64,000 bases of DNA from Alphaproteobacteria bacterium (GTDB lineage Bacteria > Pseudomonadota > Alphaproteobacteria > Rhizobiales > Beijerinckiaceae). Below the pieces are notes generated by a model that was given only the letters and a program-made list of their open reading frames with translations, did not search any database and was not told the DNA's origin. A program made the position numbers and the translations under genes. Location of the stretch: contig VGCJ01000001.1 in the NCBI GenBank assembly GCA_016870035.1, positions 1 through 64,000 of the forward strand, given 5' to 3'. This document shows, piece after piece, positions 54,390-63,689 of the stretch; the first letter of the stretch is position 1, and every line of letters starts with the position of its first letter.

Positions 54390-54635
54390 TTTTGTTGTTG
54401 AGGCCGAAGACCCCGGCCGCCGCGGCGCACCATACAAGGGGAAAGAGCCCTGCGCGACGGTTTTTCAAAGTCAGACGGCAAAAGAAAGGCAATAGGATTA
54501 AGAAATTTCACGCCTTGCCAGCCGCTTCCCGATCCCGATAATGAGAACAAATCAAATCCCTCGCGCGATCGAGCCCCAACGTCCGCCAAACCGAAGATCA
54601 ATCCGCTCTTTTTTGCGCCTTTTGTCTCCTCCGTC

Positions 54636-55127
54636 ATGCGGCCTGAACCGGCATGGATTGATGACAATAACTATATGAATATGGCTTATTATCACGTCAT
54701 GTTCGACCGAACGCTCGATGAGGCGCTCGATCTCGTCGGGCTAGATGAGGACTATTATCGCGAGGGGCCTAGCACCATTTTCGTGGCCGAAGCGCATCTC
54801 TCTTATCGGCGCGAAGTTCTTGCCGATATGCCCGTGCGGGTAACGCTTCAACTCATCGACTATGATGTGAAACGCATGCATCTCGCGCTGGAGATGCGCC
54901 ACGCGCAAGAAGGATGGCTGGCTGCGACCGCGGAAGTCATGCTGCTCCATATTCTCCATGAGGGGCGAAAAGTTGGGCCCTTCCCGCCCGAAATTCTCGA
55001 AGCCATTGCGGTGATGAAATCGGCCCATGCCGCTTTGCCCCGCCCCGACCACATCGGCCGCGTGATCACCATCCCCAATACAGGCCGCGCGGGTAAAGTT
55101 GGCCGCCATCAGACGCCGCGCTTTTGA
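54636..55127 (+). CDS. thioesterase-family (hotdog fold) protein
   Basis: 163 residues. 4HBT-like hotdog domain: IDDNNYMNMAYYHVMFDRTLDEAL with the usual N/H-M-N pattern near the active site, then VAEAHLSYRREVLADMPVRVTLQLIDYD. The family hydrolyses acyl-CoAs; in Hyphomicrobiales similar proteins lie near carnitine or 3-hydroxyacyl genes. Substrate unknown. Its promoter region is shared with the divergent asmA-like gene (about 250 bases, otherwise featureless). Confidence 0.85.
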   Translation: MRPEPAWIDDNNYMNMAYYHVMFDRTLDEALDLVGLDEDYYREGPSTIFVAEAHLSYRREVLADMPVRVTLQLIDYDVKRMHLALEMRHAQEGWLAATAEVMLLHILHEGRKVGPFPPEILEAIAVMKSAHAALPRPDHIGRVITIPNTGRAGKVGRHQTPRF

Positions 55128-55199
55128 TCGACATCGCGGGTCAGCTCGTTCATTCTCCCGCTCTGATTCGTGCTTTGTTCGTCTCTTTCGAGGTTTCGA

Positions 55200-57680
55200 G
55201 TGAGTGATCCCTTCCCCTCCGATGATGATCTCGCCTATCGGCCGAAAGCCGGAGGGTTGGCGCAGCGCGCGCAAACCGCTGCGCGCGGCAATGGCGTCTA
55301 TCTTGAAGGATTAAACCCCGAGCAACGTCGCGCCGTCGAAGCCATCGAAGGTCCAGTGCTTGTGCTTGCCGGTGCAGGCACAGGTAAGACGCGTGTGCTC
55401 ACCACCCGCATTGCCCATATCATTGCAACCGGCAGCGCTTATCCATCACAAATTCTCGCGGTGACCTTCACAAACAAAGCGGCGCGCGAAATGAAAGAGC
55501 GCATCGCGCATCTCGTTGGTGAAGTTGCCGAAGGCATGCCTTGGCTTGGAACATTCCACGCGATTGGTACAAAAATTTTACGCCGTCATGCTGAACTTGT
55601 CGGGTTGAAATCAGATTTCACCATTCTGGATTCGGATGATCAGATCCGTCTGATGCGGCAGGTCATCCGCGCCGAAGACATTGATGAGAAACGCTGGCCT
55701 GCGCGCGCGCTCTCTTCATTTATCGATGGCTGGAAAAATCGCGGACTCAAGCCCGACAAGGTGCCTTCAGGCGAAGCAGCCGCTTTTGCCAATGGCAAAG
55801 GCGCGAAACTTTATGCACTCTATCAAGAGCGCTTGAAACAATTAAACGCGGCCGATTTTGGTGATCTGCTGCTTGAGAATTTGCGTCTCTTCCGTGAACA
55901 ACCCGATATATTGAGTGCTTATCAAGAGCGTTTCAAATTCATGCTCGTTGACGAGTATCAAGACACCAATATCGCACAATATTTATGGCTGCGTCTTTTG
56001 GCGCAAGGCCGCCGTAATGTCTGTTGCGTGGGTGACGATGATCAATCGATCTATGGGTGGCGCGGCGCGGAAGTTGATAACATACTGCGTTTCGAGAAAG
56101 ATTTTCCCGGCTCGGTCGTCATTCGCCTCGAGCGCAATTATCGTTCGACCGGGCATATTCTGAATGCTGCCGGAAAACTGATCGCGCATAATCAGGGTCG
56201 CCTCGGCAAAACGCTTTTCACCGATGATGAAGAAGGCGAGAAACCGACGCTCACTGGCGCTTGGGACTCGGAAGAAGAAGCGCGTTTGATCGGTGAAGAA
56301 ATCGAAGCGCTTCAACATAAGGGTCATGCGCTTGCCGATATCGCGATTCTTGTTCGTATCTCAGCGCAAATGCGCGAGATTGAAGATCGCTTTGTTACAT
56401 TGGGTCTGCCTTATCGCGTCATCGGCGGTCCGCGCTTTTATGAACGCGCCGAAATTCGTGATGCGATGGCCTATCTGCGTGTCGTCGCGAACCCTGCTGA
56501 CGATCTTGCTTTTGAGCGCATCGTCAATACACCGAAGCGAGGCTTAGGTGATGCAACAATAGAGCAAGTGCATTTATACGCGCGCAAGAATGGCGTCGCG
56601 ATGCTTGAAGCTGTGCGCCGCTTGATCGAAACCGATGAATTGAAACCACGCCCGCGCTCGACTTTGCGCGAGCTTGCTAAAAGTTTTGAACGCTGGTCTT
56701 CACTCATCGAAACCATGAAACATTCGGAACTCGCCGAACAGATTTTGGAAGAATCCGGCTACACCGATATGTGGCAAAAGGAACGTACTGCCGACAGCGC
56801 CGGTCGTCTCGAGAACTTGAAAGAGCTTGTGCGGTCTATGGAAGAATTTCCAGACCTCGCAGGGTTCCTTGAACATGTCTCACTTGTCATGGAAATGAGC
56901 GACAATGATTCGAGCGATCGCGTATCGATCATGACCCTGCATGGCGCGAAAGGTCTGGAATTCGAAACGGTATTCTTGCCTGGTTGGGAAGAAGGCCTTT
57001 TTCCAAATCAACGCGCATTGGACGAAAATGGGCGTGCGGGTTTGGAGGAAGAACGTCGCCTCGCTTATGTCGGCCTCACCCGCGCAAGACGACGCTCGAA
57101 ACTTTATTTCGCAAGCAATCGTCGCATTCATGGTTTGTGGAGCGCGACTGTCCCCTCACGCTTCATTGATGAATTGCCGCCCGAACATATTGAAGTGATG
57201 GACGCGCCTGCAGGATTTGCGAGTGGTCAAGGCGGTTATGGTCGCTCGCGTTTTGATCAACAAAGTTTCGGTGGATCATCCTATCAAACGCCGGGCTGGC
57301 AACGCGCACAACAGCGTGGCGGGAGTACCGATCGTGGCCCGGGTGGACGCGGACGCGTCGCCGGTGGATATGATGAAGATGATGATCGCAGTGAACGCCG
57401 CGATGACCCGCAAAGAGTATGCCGTTTCAGCACTGACGGATTTTCAGAACGCGCGGAACCCTATCGCGCACCGCCCGCACGTCGCAGCACAATGCTGATC
57501 GAAGGCGAACTTGTTGCAAAATCGACGGGCTCACCTTCACGATTTAGCGAAGGGGATCGTGTGTTTCACATCAAATTCGGCAATGGTTCAGTGGCGAGTA
57601 TTGATGGCAACAAACTCACAATCGATTTCGACAAAGCTGGCCGCAAAATGGTGCTGGATAGTTTTATTGAGAAGGTGTGA
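55200..57680 (+). CDS. uvrD: UvrD/PcrA superfamily I DNA helicase
   Basis: 826 residues from a GTG at 55200 preceded by GAGG; a GTG ten codons earlier is possible. Superfamily I motifs: Q-motif LNPEQRRAV, Walker A GAGTGKTR, DEYQDTN, QSIYGWRGA, LERNYRS, LMTLHGAKGLEF-type (MTLHGAKGLEFETVFLPGWEEGLFPN), and YVGLTRARR. The C-terminus is a Gly/Arg-rich disordered linker and an SH3-like end (GDRVFHIKFGNGSVASIDGNKLTIDF) that in PcrA/UvrD contacts RNA polymerase. 3'-5' helicase in excision and mismatch repair. Confidence 0.95.
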   Translation: MSDPFPSDDDLAYRPKAGGLAQRAQTAARGNGVYLEGLNPEQRRAVEAIEGPVLVLAGAGTGKTRVLTTRIAHIIATGSAYPSQILAVTFTNKAAREMKERIAHLVGEVAEGMPWLGTFHAIGTKILRRHAELVGLKSDFTILDSDDQIRLMRQVIRAEDIDEKRWPARALSSFIDGWKNRGLKPDKVPSGEAAAFANGKGAKLYALYQERLKQLNAADFGDLLLENLRLFREQPDILSAYQERFKFMLVDEYQDTNIAQYLWLRLLAQGRRNVCCVGDDDQSIYGWRGAEVDNILRFEKDFPGSVVIRLERNYRSTGHILNAAGKLIAHNQGRLGKTLFTDDEEGEKPTLTGAWDSEEEARLIGEEIEALQHKGHALADIAILVRISAQMREIEDRFVTLGLPYRVIGGPRFYERAEIRDAMAYLRVVANPADDLAFERIVNTPKRGLGDATIEQVHLYARKNGVAMLEAVRRLIETDELKPRPRSTLRELAKSFERWSSLIETMKHSELAEQILEESGYTDMWQKERTADSAGRLENLKELVRSMEEFPDLAGFLEHVSLVMEMSDNDSSDRVSIMTLHGAKGLEFETVFLPGWEEGLFPNQRALDENGRAGLEEERRLAYVGLTRARRRSKLYFASNRRIHGLWSATVPSRFIDELPPEHIEVMDAPAGFASGQGGYGRSRFDQQSFGGSSYQTPGWQRAQQRGGSTDRGPGGRGRVAGGYDEDDDRSERRDDPQRVCRFSTDGFSERAEPYRAPPARRSTMLIEGELVAKSTGSPSRFSEGDRVFHIKFGNGSVASIDGNKLTIDFDKAGRKMVLDSFIEKV

Positions 57681-57699
57681 GTTCAGCGCTTAGATAATT

Positions 57700-58767
57700 T
57701 TACCGCGGCAGTAATTTCCGCACGCGTTCGATCAGGAGATCCCAGACCTCAGGGTCACCGCCCGGAATGCCGAAGCGTAACCAATTCGGCTTGTCTTTGA
57801 AGGCCCGCACAAGAATGCCTGATTGCGCAAGACGTTGAAAAACCTCTTGCGCCTGATCGCCTTCCGCCAAACGATAAAGCGATGTGCCGCCAATCACTTT
57901 CAACCCAAGCTTTTCGATGACCGCATCAAGCTCTTCGCAATCTTCTTCGAGCCGCGCCATGGTATTGGTAAGCCAGCCTGTGTCGCTATAGGCGCGCAGA
58001 CCAATTTCAATCGAAGCGCCCGAGATCGGCCATGAGCCAAGTGCCGCGCGGATTTTTTCTCCATCAAGCGACCCCGCAAGCGCAAAGCCCAAGCGCAATC
58101 CGGCAAGGCCAAAAGTTTTGCCGAAAGACCGCAGGATTACCGCGCCTTCATTCGGAAGACGATGAACAAAACTCGCCGCGTCTTCCATCAGGTCCATGAA
58201 AGCTTCATCGACAATCAAACGACCACCTTTACGAGCAAGTTTGCTTGCAAGTGCCGTGAGATGTTTCGGATCGACAAGCCGCCCGCAGGGATTATTCGGG
58301 TTCACCACAACGATCGTGTCGAAATCATCAGTTGTGAGAAGCTCGTCAATCGAACTCACAATATTGACCACAGCGCCAGCCGTTTCCCACGCAATCTGAT
58401 GTTCTGAATAAGTGAAGCCCAAAATTGCGACATGATGGGCGGGAAAAAGACGCGGCAAAAGATGGATCAGCGTTTCCGTGCCGGGTGCGGCAATCACAAA
58501 GGACTCAAACCGCGCCCCAAATGTGTGGGCGGCAGCGGCCTCGAGCGCGCGGATTTCATTTTCCTCTGGCAATCGTGTCCATGATGCCTCAGAAACCTCC
58601 CCCACCGGATAGGACGCGGGATTGATCCCGGTTGAGAGATCAATCCAGGGTTCGGGCGCTTTCGGAAAGGCGTGACGGGCGTCGAACAGGCGTCCGCCAT
58701 GAACCACAAGGCTTTCAAGGGCCCGTTGCGGGTCAAGGGGATCAATGGTTACGGGTTCGCTTTTCAT
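57700..58767 (-). CDS. cobC: threonine-phosphate decarboxylase (CobC)
   Basis: 355 residues. PLP aminotransferase-fold enzyme making aminopropanol-phosphate for the cobalamin lower loop. VHGGRLFDARHAFPKAP and WIDLSTGINP at the start, VVNPNNPCGRL, DEAFMDL, and the PLP-lysine in LRSFGKTFGLAGLRLG. The ATG at 58767 lies 23 bases inside the start of cbiB on the other strand; a GTG at VVHGG would avoid this but leaves a shorter N-terminus. Confidence 0.92.
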   Translation of the reverse strand: MKSEPVTIDPLDPQRALESLVVHGGRLFDARHAFPKAPEPWIDLSTGINPASYPVGEVSEASWTRLPEENEIRALEAAAAHTFGARFESFVIAAPGTETLIHLLPRLFPAHHVAILGFTYSEHQIAWETAGAVVNIVSSIDELLTTDDFDTIVVVNPNNPCGRLVDPKHLTALASKLARKGGRLIVDEAFMDLMEDAASFVHRLPNEGAVILRSFGKTFGLAGLRLGFALAGSLDGEKIRAALGSWPISGASIEIGLRAYSDTGWLTNTMARLEEDCEELDAVIEKLGLKVIGGTSLYRLAEGDQAQEVFQRLAQSGILVRAFKDKPNWLRFGIPGGDPEVWDLLIERVRKLLPR

Positions 58768-59722
58768 TGCGGCTACTCAACTCCTGCTCGAAGGGCTCCT
58801 TGGGTATCCGCAAGCACTCTTCCGCGCAATCGGCCATCCGGTCACCTGGATCGGCCGGTTGATAGCCCGCCTTGACCGCAGTCTCAACCGTGAAAACTGG
58901 CCTTTTTTTATGCGCCGGATCACGGGCGTCTTTGCGCTCGTCATCCTCATCCTCGTCACAGGAGGCATCGCTTATCTGATTGAGCGCGGGCTTGGGCATT
59001 ATGCCCTAGGGCTTATTTCGGTTATATTTCTGGCCGCCACTCTGCCCGCGCAACGAAGCCTTGATGAACATGTCAGAGCGATTGCCGATGCGCTTCAAAA
59101 TGAGGGGCTTGAAGGCGGTCGCAAAGCGGTCTCGATGATTGTCGGTCGTAAAACCGATGCGCTTGATGAAGCGGGTGTAAGCCGCGCGGCGATTGAAAGT
59201 CTCGCTGAAAATTTTTCCGATGGTGTTGTTGCACCCATTTTCTGGACCGCGTGTTTCGGCCTAACCGGTGGCGTTCTTTATAAAGCCATCAACACCGCCG
59301 ACAGTATGATTGGCCATAAATCAGAAAGATATCATGCGTTCGGTTGGGCCTCGGCGCGTCTTGATGATCTTGTCAATCTCCCCTGTTCTCGTCTCACGGC
59401 ACTATTGATTATTCTCGGTTCGCTTTTTGTGCGCGATGCGTCTCCCTTTGATGCGGTGAAATGCGTTTTCCGTGATGCACACAAGCATCGTTCACCCAAT
59501 GCCGGATGGCCAGAATCAGCGCTTGCGGGCGCACTCGGTTATGCACTCGCTGGTCCGCGTATCTATGGCGATACGCTTGTTGAAGATGTTTATATGGGTA
59601 ATGGCCGCCGTGAATTAAATGCGGCCGATATTCGCCGCGCCCTTTATCTCTATCGCATCGCTTGCGTGATTCAGGGCATTGTGATTGTGGGGTTAGCGCT
59701 TTTTTTCACCGCGCAAGCTTAA
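58745..59722 (+). CDS. cbiB: adenosylcobinamide-phosphate synthase (CbiB)
   Basis: 325 residues. Membrane protein that attaches aminopropanol(-phosphate) to cobyric acid. Signatures: [14 protein letters not shown]-type opening (HPVTWIGRL), [32 protein letters not shown], and [23 protein letters not shown] precedes the ATG, a strong start, so the overlap with cobC seems real at this end. In the older Pseudomonas nomenclature this is CobD. Its end overlaps cobQ by 17 bases, convergently. Confidence 0.93.
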   Translation: MVTGSLFIAATQLLLEGLLGYPQALFRAIGHPVTWIGRLIARLDRSLNRENWPFFMRRITGVFALVILILVTGGIAYLIERGLGHYALGLISVIFLAATLPAQRSLDEHVRAIADALQNEGLEGGRKAVSMIVGRKTDALDEAGVSRAAIESLAENFSDGVVAPIFWTACFGLTGGVLYKAINTADSMIGHKSERYHAFGWASARLDDLVNLPCSRLTALLIILGSLFVRDASPFDAVKCVFRDAHKHRSPNAGWPESALAGALGYALAGPRIYGDTLVEDVYMGNGRRELNAADIRRALYLYRIACVIQGIVIVGLALFFTAQA

Positions 59723-61166
59723 GCAATCCGTCGCAATCGACATACTTTTCGAGATGATCGGCCAAGGCATCAAGTGTGGCGTCGATCATGGTTTCAAACG
59801 CAAGCGAAGATGATTCAGCACTAATCCATTCAAGCCATGCGGCGCGTTGCTGATCATCGGCAAAAATTCCATGCACATAAATGCCGCGCACGAGATGCGT
59901 TTTTGACGTCGCACCATCAACACGTCCATCATCAAAGTGCAAAAGCGGCCTCTCGCAATCAGCGCCATTTGTGACTCCGATATGCATTTCATAACCATGA
60001 AAGCGCGATTGGTTTTCAATCAAATGACCGGTGACAGAGAGCAGTGTTTTTTTCGGCGCCATCACAGTTTCAACATCAAGAAGGCCGAGCCCTTCAACGC
60101 GTGATGCAGGCCCTTCAATGCCATGCGGATCATCAATCATTGTGCCAAGCATTTGATAGCCACCGCAAAGGCCCAGCACTTTCCCGCCGCGCCTCACATG
60201 CGATTGCAAATCAATATCCCATCCCGCTTCCCGAAGCGCGGCGAGATCCGCAATTGTGGCTTTCGAACCGGGGATGATCACCAAAGACGCTTCGGCGGGA
60301 ATCGCTTCGCCGCGTTTTACCATCACCAATTTTACCGAAGGCTCCGCGGCGAGCGGATCAAAATCATCAAAATTCGAAATGCGCGGCAGTTGTAATACCG
60401 CAATCGTGATCGGTGCATCGCTTGATGCGCGACGTCGATCAAGCGCCACAGCATCTTCCGCGGGCAAGCGAAACGCGTCACGAAAATGAGGGATCAACCC
60501 ATAAGACGGCCAACCGGATTTCTCAGCGATGATCCGCATCCCCTCTTCAAACAAAGACGCATCACCGCGAAAGCGATTGACCAGAAACCCTTTGATCATC
60601 GCCGCATCCGCTTCATCAATCACCGCGCGCGTACCGACAATTTGCGCAATCACGCCGCCGCGATCAATATCGCCCAAAAGAACAACAGGTACATCAGCCG
60701 CGCGTGCAAAACCCATATTGGCAATATCATTGCCGCGGAGATTGACTTCCGCCGCGCTGCCCGCGCCTTCAATCAAAACGAGATCCGCATCACGCTTGAT
60801 CAGCGCAAAACTCTCAAGCACCGCCTCAAGCAATTTCGGTTTCAACGCCTGATAGTCTCGTGCTTTGGCCGTGCCCTGCACTTTGCCTTGCACCACAATT
60901 TGCGAACCGATTTCGCTTTGCGGTTTGAGCAAGACCGGATTCATATAAACGCTTGAGGCAACACCCGCGGCACGCGCTTGCAACGCTTGCGCACGACCAA
61001 TCTCGCCGCCATCCGCAGTTACCGCCGCATTGTTTGACATGTTTTGCGGTTTAAACGGCATCACTTTAATACCGCGCCGCGCGAAGACGCGACAAAGCCC
61101 CGCAACAATCAGCGATTTGCCGACATCCGATCCCGTGCCTTGAATCATTAATGCGCGCGCGGTCAT
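59706..61166 (-). CDS. cobQ: cobyric acid synthase
   Basis: 486 residues. ATP-dependent amidation of adenosylcobyrinic a,c-diamide. N-terminal P-loop-like domain [17 protein letters not shown] (about 11-27) and [12 protein letters not shown]; type-1 glutamine amidotransferase domain with nucleophile Cys in [12 protein letters not shown] and the terminal YVHGIF. It follows cobO on the same strand with a one-base overlap, so the two form an operon. Confidence 0.95.
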   Translation of the reverse strand: MTARALMIQGTGSDVGKSLIVAGLCRVFARRGIKVMPFKPQNMSNNAAVTADGGEIGRAQALQARAAGVASSVYMNPVLLKPQSEIGSQIVVQGKVQGTAKARDYQALKPKLLEAVLESFALIKRDADLVLIEGAGSAAEVNLRGNDIANMGFARAADVPVVLLGDIDRGGVIAQIVGTRAVIDEADAAMIKGFLVNRFRGDASLFEEGMRIIAEKSGWPSYGLIPHFRDAFRLPAEDAVALDRRRASSDAPITIAVLQLPRISNFDDFDPLAAEPSVKLVMVKRGEAIPAEASLVIIPGSKATIADLAALREAGWDIDLQSHVRRGGKVLGLCGGYQMLGTMIDDPHGIEGPASRVEGLGLLDVETVMAPKKTLLSVTGHLIENQSRFHGYEMHIGVTNGADCERPLLHFDDGRVDGATSKTHLVRGIYVHGIFADDQQRAAWLEWISAESSSLAFETMIDATLDALADHLEKYVDCDGLLKLAR

Positions 61167-61780
61167 TAAAATTCAATTCCCTCTTGCGCTTTCACGCCCG
61201 CGGCGAAGTGGTGTTTGACAAGCTTCATCTCGGTCACAAGATCGGCCGCCTCGATAAGCTCCGCTTTCGCATTGCGTCCCGTCACAACGACATGAAGATC
61301 TGCGCGTTTGTTTTTGAGCGTGTCCACCACCGCCGCAAGCGAAAGATAATCGTAACGCAAAGCGATGTTGAGTTCATCGAGCACCAAAAGCCGGATCGCG
61401 GGATCAGCCATCAGCTCCTTTGCTTTCGCCCAAGCGGCTTCGGCCGCCGCTATGTCGCGCGCGCGGTCTTGTGTTTCCCAAGTAAAGCCCTCGCCCATCG
61501 AATGCCAGCGAACGAGATCGGGGAAGCGCTCAAGCGCCTTGCGCTCGCCGGTAGACCACGCGCCCTTGATGAATTGCACAACGCCAATCGGCCATTCATG
61601 GCCGAGCGCACGCATGATGAGGCCGAAAGCTGCGGTCGATTTGCCTTTGCCGGGGCCTGTATGGACGATGAGCAAGCCTTTTTCCCGAATCGTCTTCGAG
61701 GCCACTTCGGCGTCTTGCACTTGTTTGCGCTTCGCCATTTTCTCTTTATAGCGGCGTTCGGCCTCACTCGCGGCGGACAT
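61166..61780 (-). CDS. cobO: cob(I)yrinic acid a,c-diamide adenosyltransferase
   Basis: 204 residues. P-loop CobO/BtuR type: [23 protein letters not shown] (about 39-61, key GPGKGKST), [25 protein letters not shown] and [19 protein letters not shown]. It adds the 5'-deoxyadenosyl group to the corrin cobalt. It is divergent from the riboswitch-controlled cobW unit; no riboswitch is visible on its own side. Confidence 0.95.
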   Translation of the reverse strand: MSAASEAERRYKEKMAKRKQVQDAEVASKTIREKGLLIVHTGPGKGKSTAAFGLIMRALGHEWPIGVVQFIKGAWSTGERKALERFPDLVRWHSMGEGFTWETQDRARDIAAAEAAWAKAKELMADPAIRLLVLDELNIALRYDYLSLAAVVDTLKNKRADLHVVVTGRNAKAELIEAADLVTEMKLVKHHFAAGVKAQEGIEF

Positions 61781-61859
61781 TTTATCGCTCCTGAAACGAA
61801 ATCAGAGCCGCTCATACGAAATTCAGCGCTTAAAGACCACTCTAGGGCGCGGTTTGGGT

Positions 61860-61888
61860 TTGACAGAAAGTCGCAGCGGGGCCAGTGT
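61860..61888 (+). promoter_or_regulatory. putative promoter of the riboswitch transcript
   Basis: TTGACA (61860-61865) and CAGTGT (61883-61888) separated by 17 bases, a few bases before the cobalamin riboswitch. The -10 match is weak. Confidence 0.4.
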
Positions 61889-61899
61889 CCGTGTCTGTC

Positions 61900-62097
61900 G
61901 AGGTCCCTCCATCTGGGGGGTGAAAAGGGAACAAGGTGGTGCCCGTGAAAAGGAGCCAAGCCTTGGCTGCCCCCGCAACTGTAAGCGGCAAGTCTCGCGC
62001 CTCTAAGCCACTGGAATGTCTTTGAAAAAAGGACAACCCGGGAAGGCGGTGCGACACGCTAAAGCCGCGAGCCAGGAGACCTGCCTTGGCGTGACAC
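61900..62097 (+). promoter_or_regulatory. cobalamin riboswitch
   Basis: Conserved aptamer blocks are present in order: GGTGAAAAGGGAAC (from 61918), the core GCCCCCGCAACTGTAAGCGG (61969-61988), and the B12 box AGCCAGGAGACCTGCC (62070-62085). Distal arms include AAGCCTTGGCT and a GGAAGGCGGT segment. It lies upstream of DUF1636-cobW-cobN and should lower their expression when adenosylcobalamin is abundant. The rest of the 61.8-62.2 kb interval is the expression platform and leader. Confidence 0.95.
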
Positions 62098-62226
62098 GAA
62101 CGCATGTGCCCGGGCGGGGTGCCCCGGTCCTGTTCGCGGGATGAGTCCACAAAGGAACCATCCCCGACGTGGCGTATCGCCACTGCGCGCATCCCCGGGT
62201 CATCGCCCGCCTTTTACGATGAAGGG

Positions 62227-62628
62227 ATGAAAGCGCCACGGATGCCAATAAGAATTTACGTCTGCACCACCTGCAAAACGCCGGATGATCCTTCACCCGA
62301 ACGCGCTGGCGCGCGGCTCTTCAAATCTCTGCACGAGGTGACGCAAACACATCAAAGCGATGTCATCATTGAAGGCGTTGAATGTTTGAGCGTGTGCAAA
62401 CGCCCCTGCACCATTGCCTTCGCGGATCAAAACAAATGGACTTATATCTATGGCGATTTCACCGCCGATGACTCCGCCGAACAAATTCTCGCCTGCGCGT
62501 CGCTTTATGCGCACGCCGCTGATGGCCTCATCCCGTGGAAAGAGCGCCCCGACGCTTTGAAAAAAGGCGTCATCGCGCGCCTGCCCGCATCCCTTAACTC
62601 ATCTCGCTTGCCGGAGGCGCAACAATGA
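62227..62628 (+). CDS. DUF1636 putative metal-binding protein
   Basis: 133 residues from the ATG at 62227; another ATG five codons later (PIRIYVCTTC) is equally possible, while the open frame from 62104 runs into the riboswitch and is rejected. Thioredoxin-like ferredoxin layout: CTTCKTPD near the start, then CLSVCKRPC with four cysteines in all, suggesting a 2Fe-2S cluster or metal. DUF1636 genes regularly stand before cobW under B12 control. Four-base overlap with cobW. Confidence 0.88.
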   Translation: MKAPRMPIRIYVCTTCKTPDDPSPERAGARLFKSLHEVTQTHQSDVIIEGVECLSVCKRPCTIAFADQNKWTYIYGDFTADDSAEQILACASLYAHAADGLIPWKERPDALKKGVIARLPASLNSSRLPEAQQ

Positions 62629-63671
62629 CCAGCCCGACATCATTACAAAAAACACCTGTGACGATTATCACCGGCTTTCTCGGCGCGGGAAAAACGTCAC
62701 TCATTCGTCACGTGCTTGAAAACGCAAAAGGCCGTCGCTTGGCGCTTATCGTCAATGAATTTGGCGATGTCGGTGTGGATGGAGACATTCTTAAATCATG
62801 CGGCGTTGAAAATTGCCCTGAAGACAACATCATCGAACTCGCCAATGGCTGCATCTGTTGCACGGTCGCCGATGATTTTGTTCCCGCAATCGAAAAACTC
62901 TTGGCGCTGCCGCAAAAGCCAGATCACATCATTGTTGAGACGTCAGGCTTGGCTCTGCCGAAATCGCTCGTAAAAGCGTTTAATTGGCCGCCGATCCGCG
63001 CCAAGCTCACTGTTGGAGGTGTTGTGACCGTTGTTGATGGCGCAGCGGTGGCTGCAGGCCGTTTTGCCGATGATCCCAAAGCGCTAAGCGCGCAACGCGA
63101 AGACGATCAATCGATCAATCACGATAATCCGCTTGAAGAGGTCTATAAAGACCAGTTGCTCTGCGCCGATCTTGTGATTTTGAATAAAGCCGATCTTATG
63201 TCGAAAGACGAGATCGGATCAGTGACCGATCAAATCAACACAACCGTGCCGCGCGCGGTGCGTGTCGTTGAAACACATGAAGGCAAAGTGGCGAGCGAAA
63301 TTCTGCTCGGCCTGTCTGCAGCGGCTGAAGATGATCTCGCTTCACGACCCTCCCATCATGATCATGAAGAAGACCATGACCACGAAGATTTTGACAGTTT
63401 CGCTTTGCCCATTGGTGAAGTTGCCGATATTGACGCTTTCATCGCGCGCTTGAAAAAAATTGCGGATCAATTCGATGTTTTGCGCATCAAAGGATTTCTC
63501 GATGTCGCAGGCAAACCGATGCGACTCTTGGTGCAGGGTGTGGGCACGCGCTTCCGTCATCAATTTGATCGGCCATGGATGGAAGATGAGAAGCGGAATG
63601 GTGCACTCGTCTTTATCGCCGAGAAAGGCATTGACCGTGCCGCAATCGAGCGCGCGCTTCACACTCACTAA
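62625..63671 (+). CDS. cobW: CobW family GTPase, cobalamin cobalt chaperone
   Basis: 348 residues. GTPase motifs: Walker A GFLGAGKTSLI (about 18-28), NEFGDVGVDG, the metal-binding CxCC in GCICCTV (about 83-89), and NKADL. A His/Asp/Glu-rich loop (HHDHEEDHDHEDF, about 244-257) probably binds metal. The C-terminal domain has RIKGFLDVAGKPMRLLVQGVG. It is thought to deliver cobalt to the CobNST chelatase; cobN follows after 18 bases. Confidence 0.94.
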   Translation: MTSPTSLQKTPVTIITGFLGAGKTSLIRHVLENAKGRRLALIVNEFGDVGVDGDILKSCGVENCPEDNIIELANGCICCTVADDFVPAIEKLLALPQKPDHIIVETSGLALPKSLVKAFNWPPIRAKLTVGGVVTVVDGAAVAAGRFADDPKALSAQREDDQSINHDNPLEEVYKDQLLCADLVILNKADLMSKDEIGSVTDQINTTVPRAVRVVETHEGKVASEILLGLSAAAEDDLASRPSHHDHEEDHDHEDFDSFALPIGEVADIDAFIARLKKIADQFDVLRIKGFLDVAGKPMRLLVQGVGTRFRHQFDRPWMEDEKRNGALVFIAEKGIDRAAIERALHTH

Positions 63672-63689
63672 AAACGAATATTCTTAAAA

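Noticed and set aside
60486-60956. 156-codon plus-strand frame
   Set aside because: Antisense to cobQ, whose domains are intact.
62104-62226. N-terminal extension of the DUF1636 protein
   Set aside because: The extra 41 codons begin at the edge of the cobalamin riboswitch and have no family similarity.
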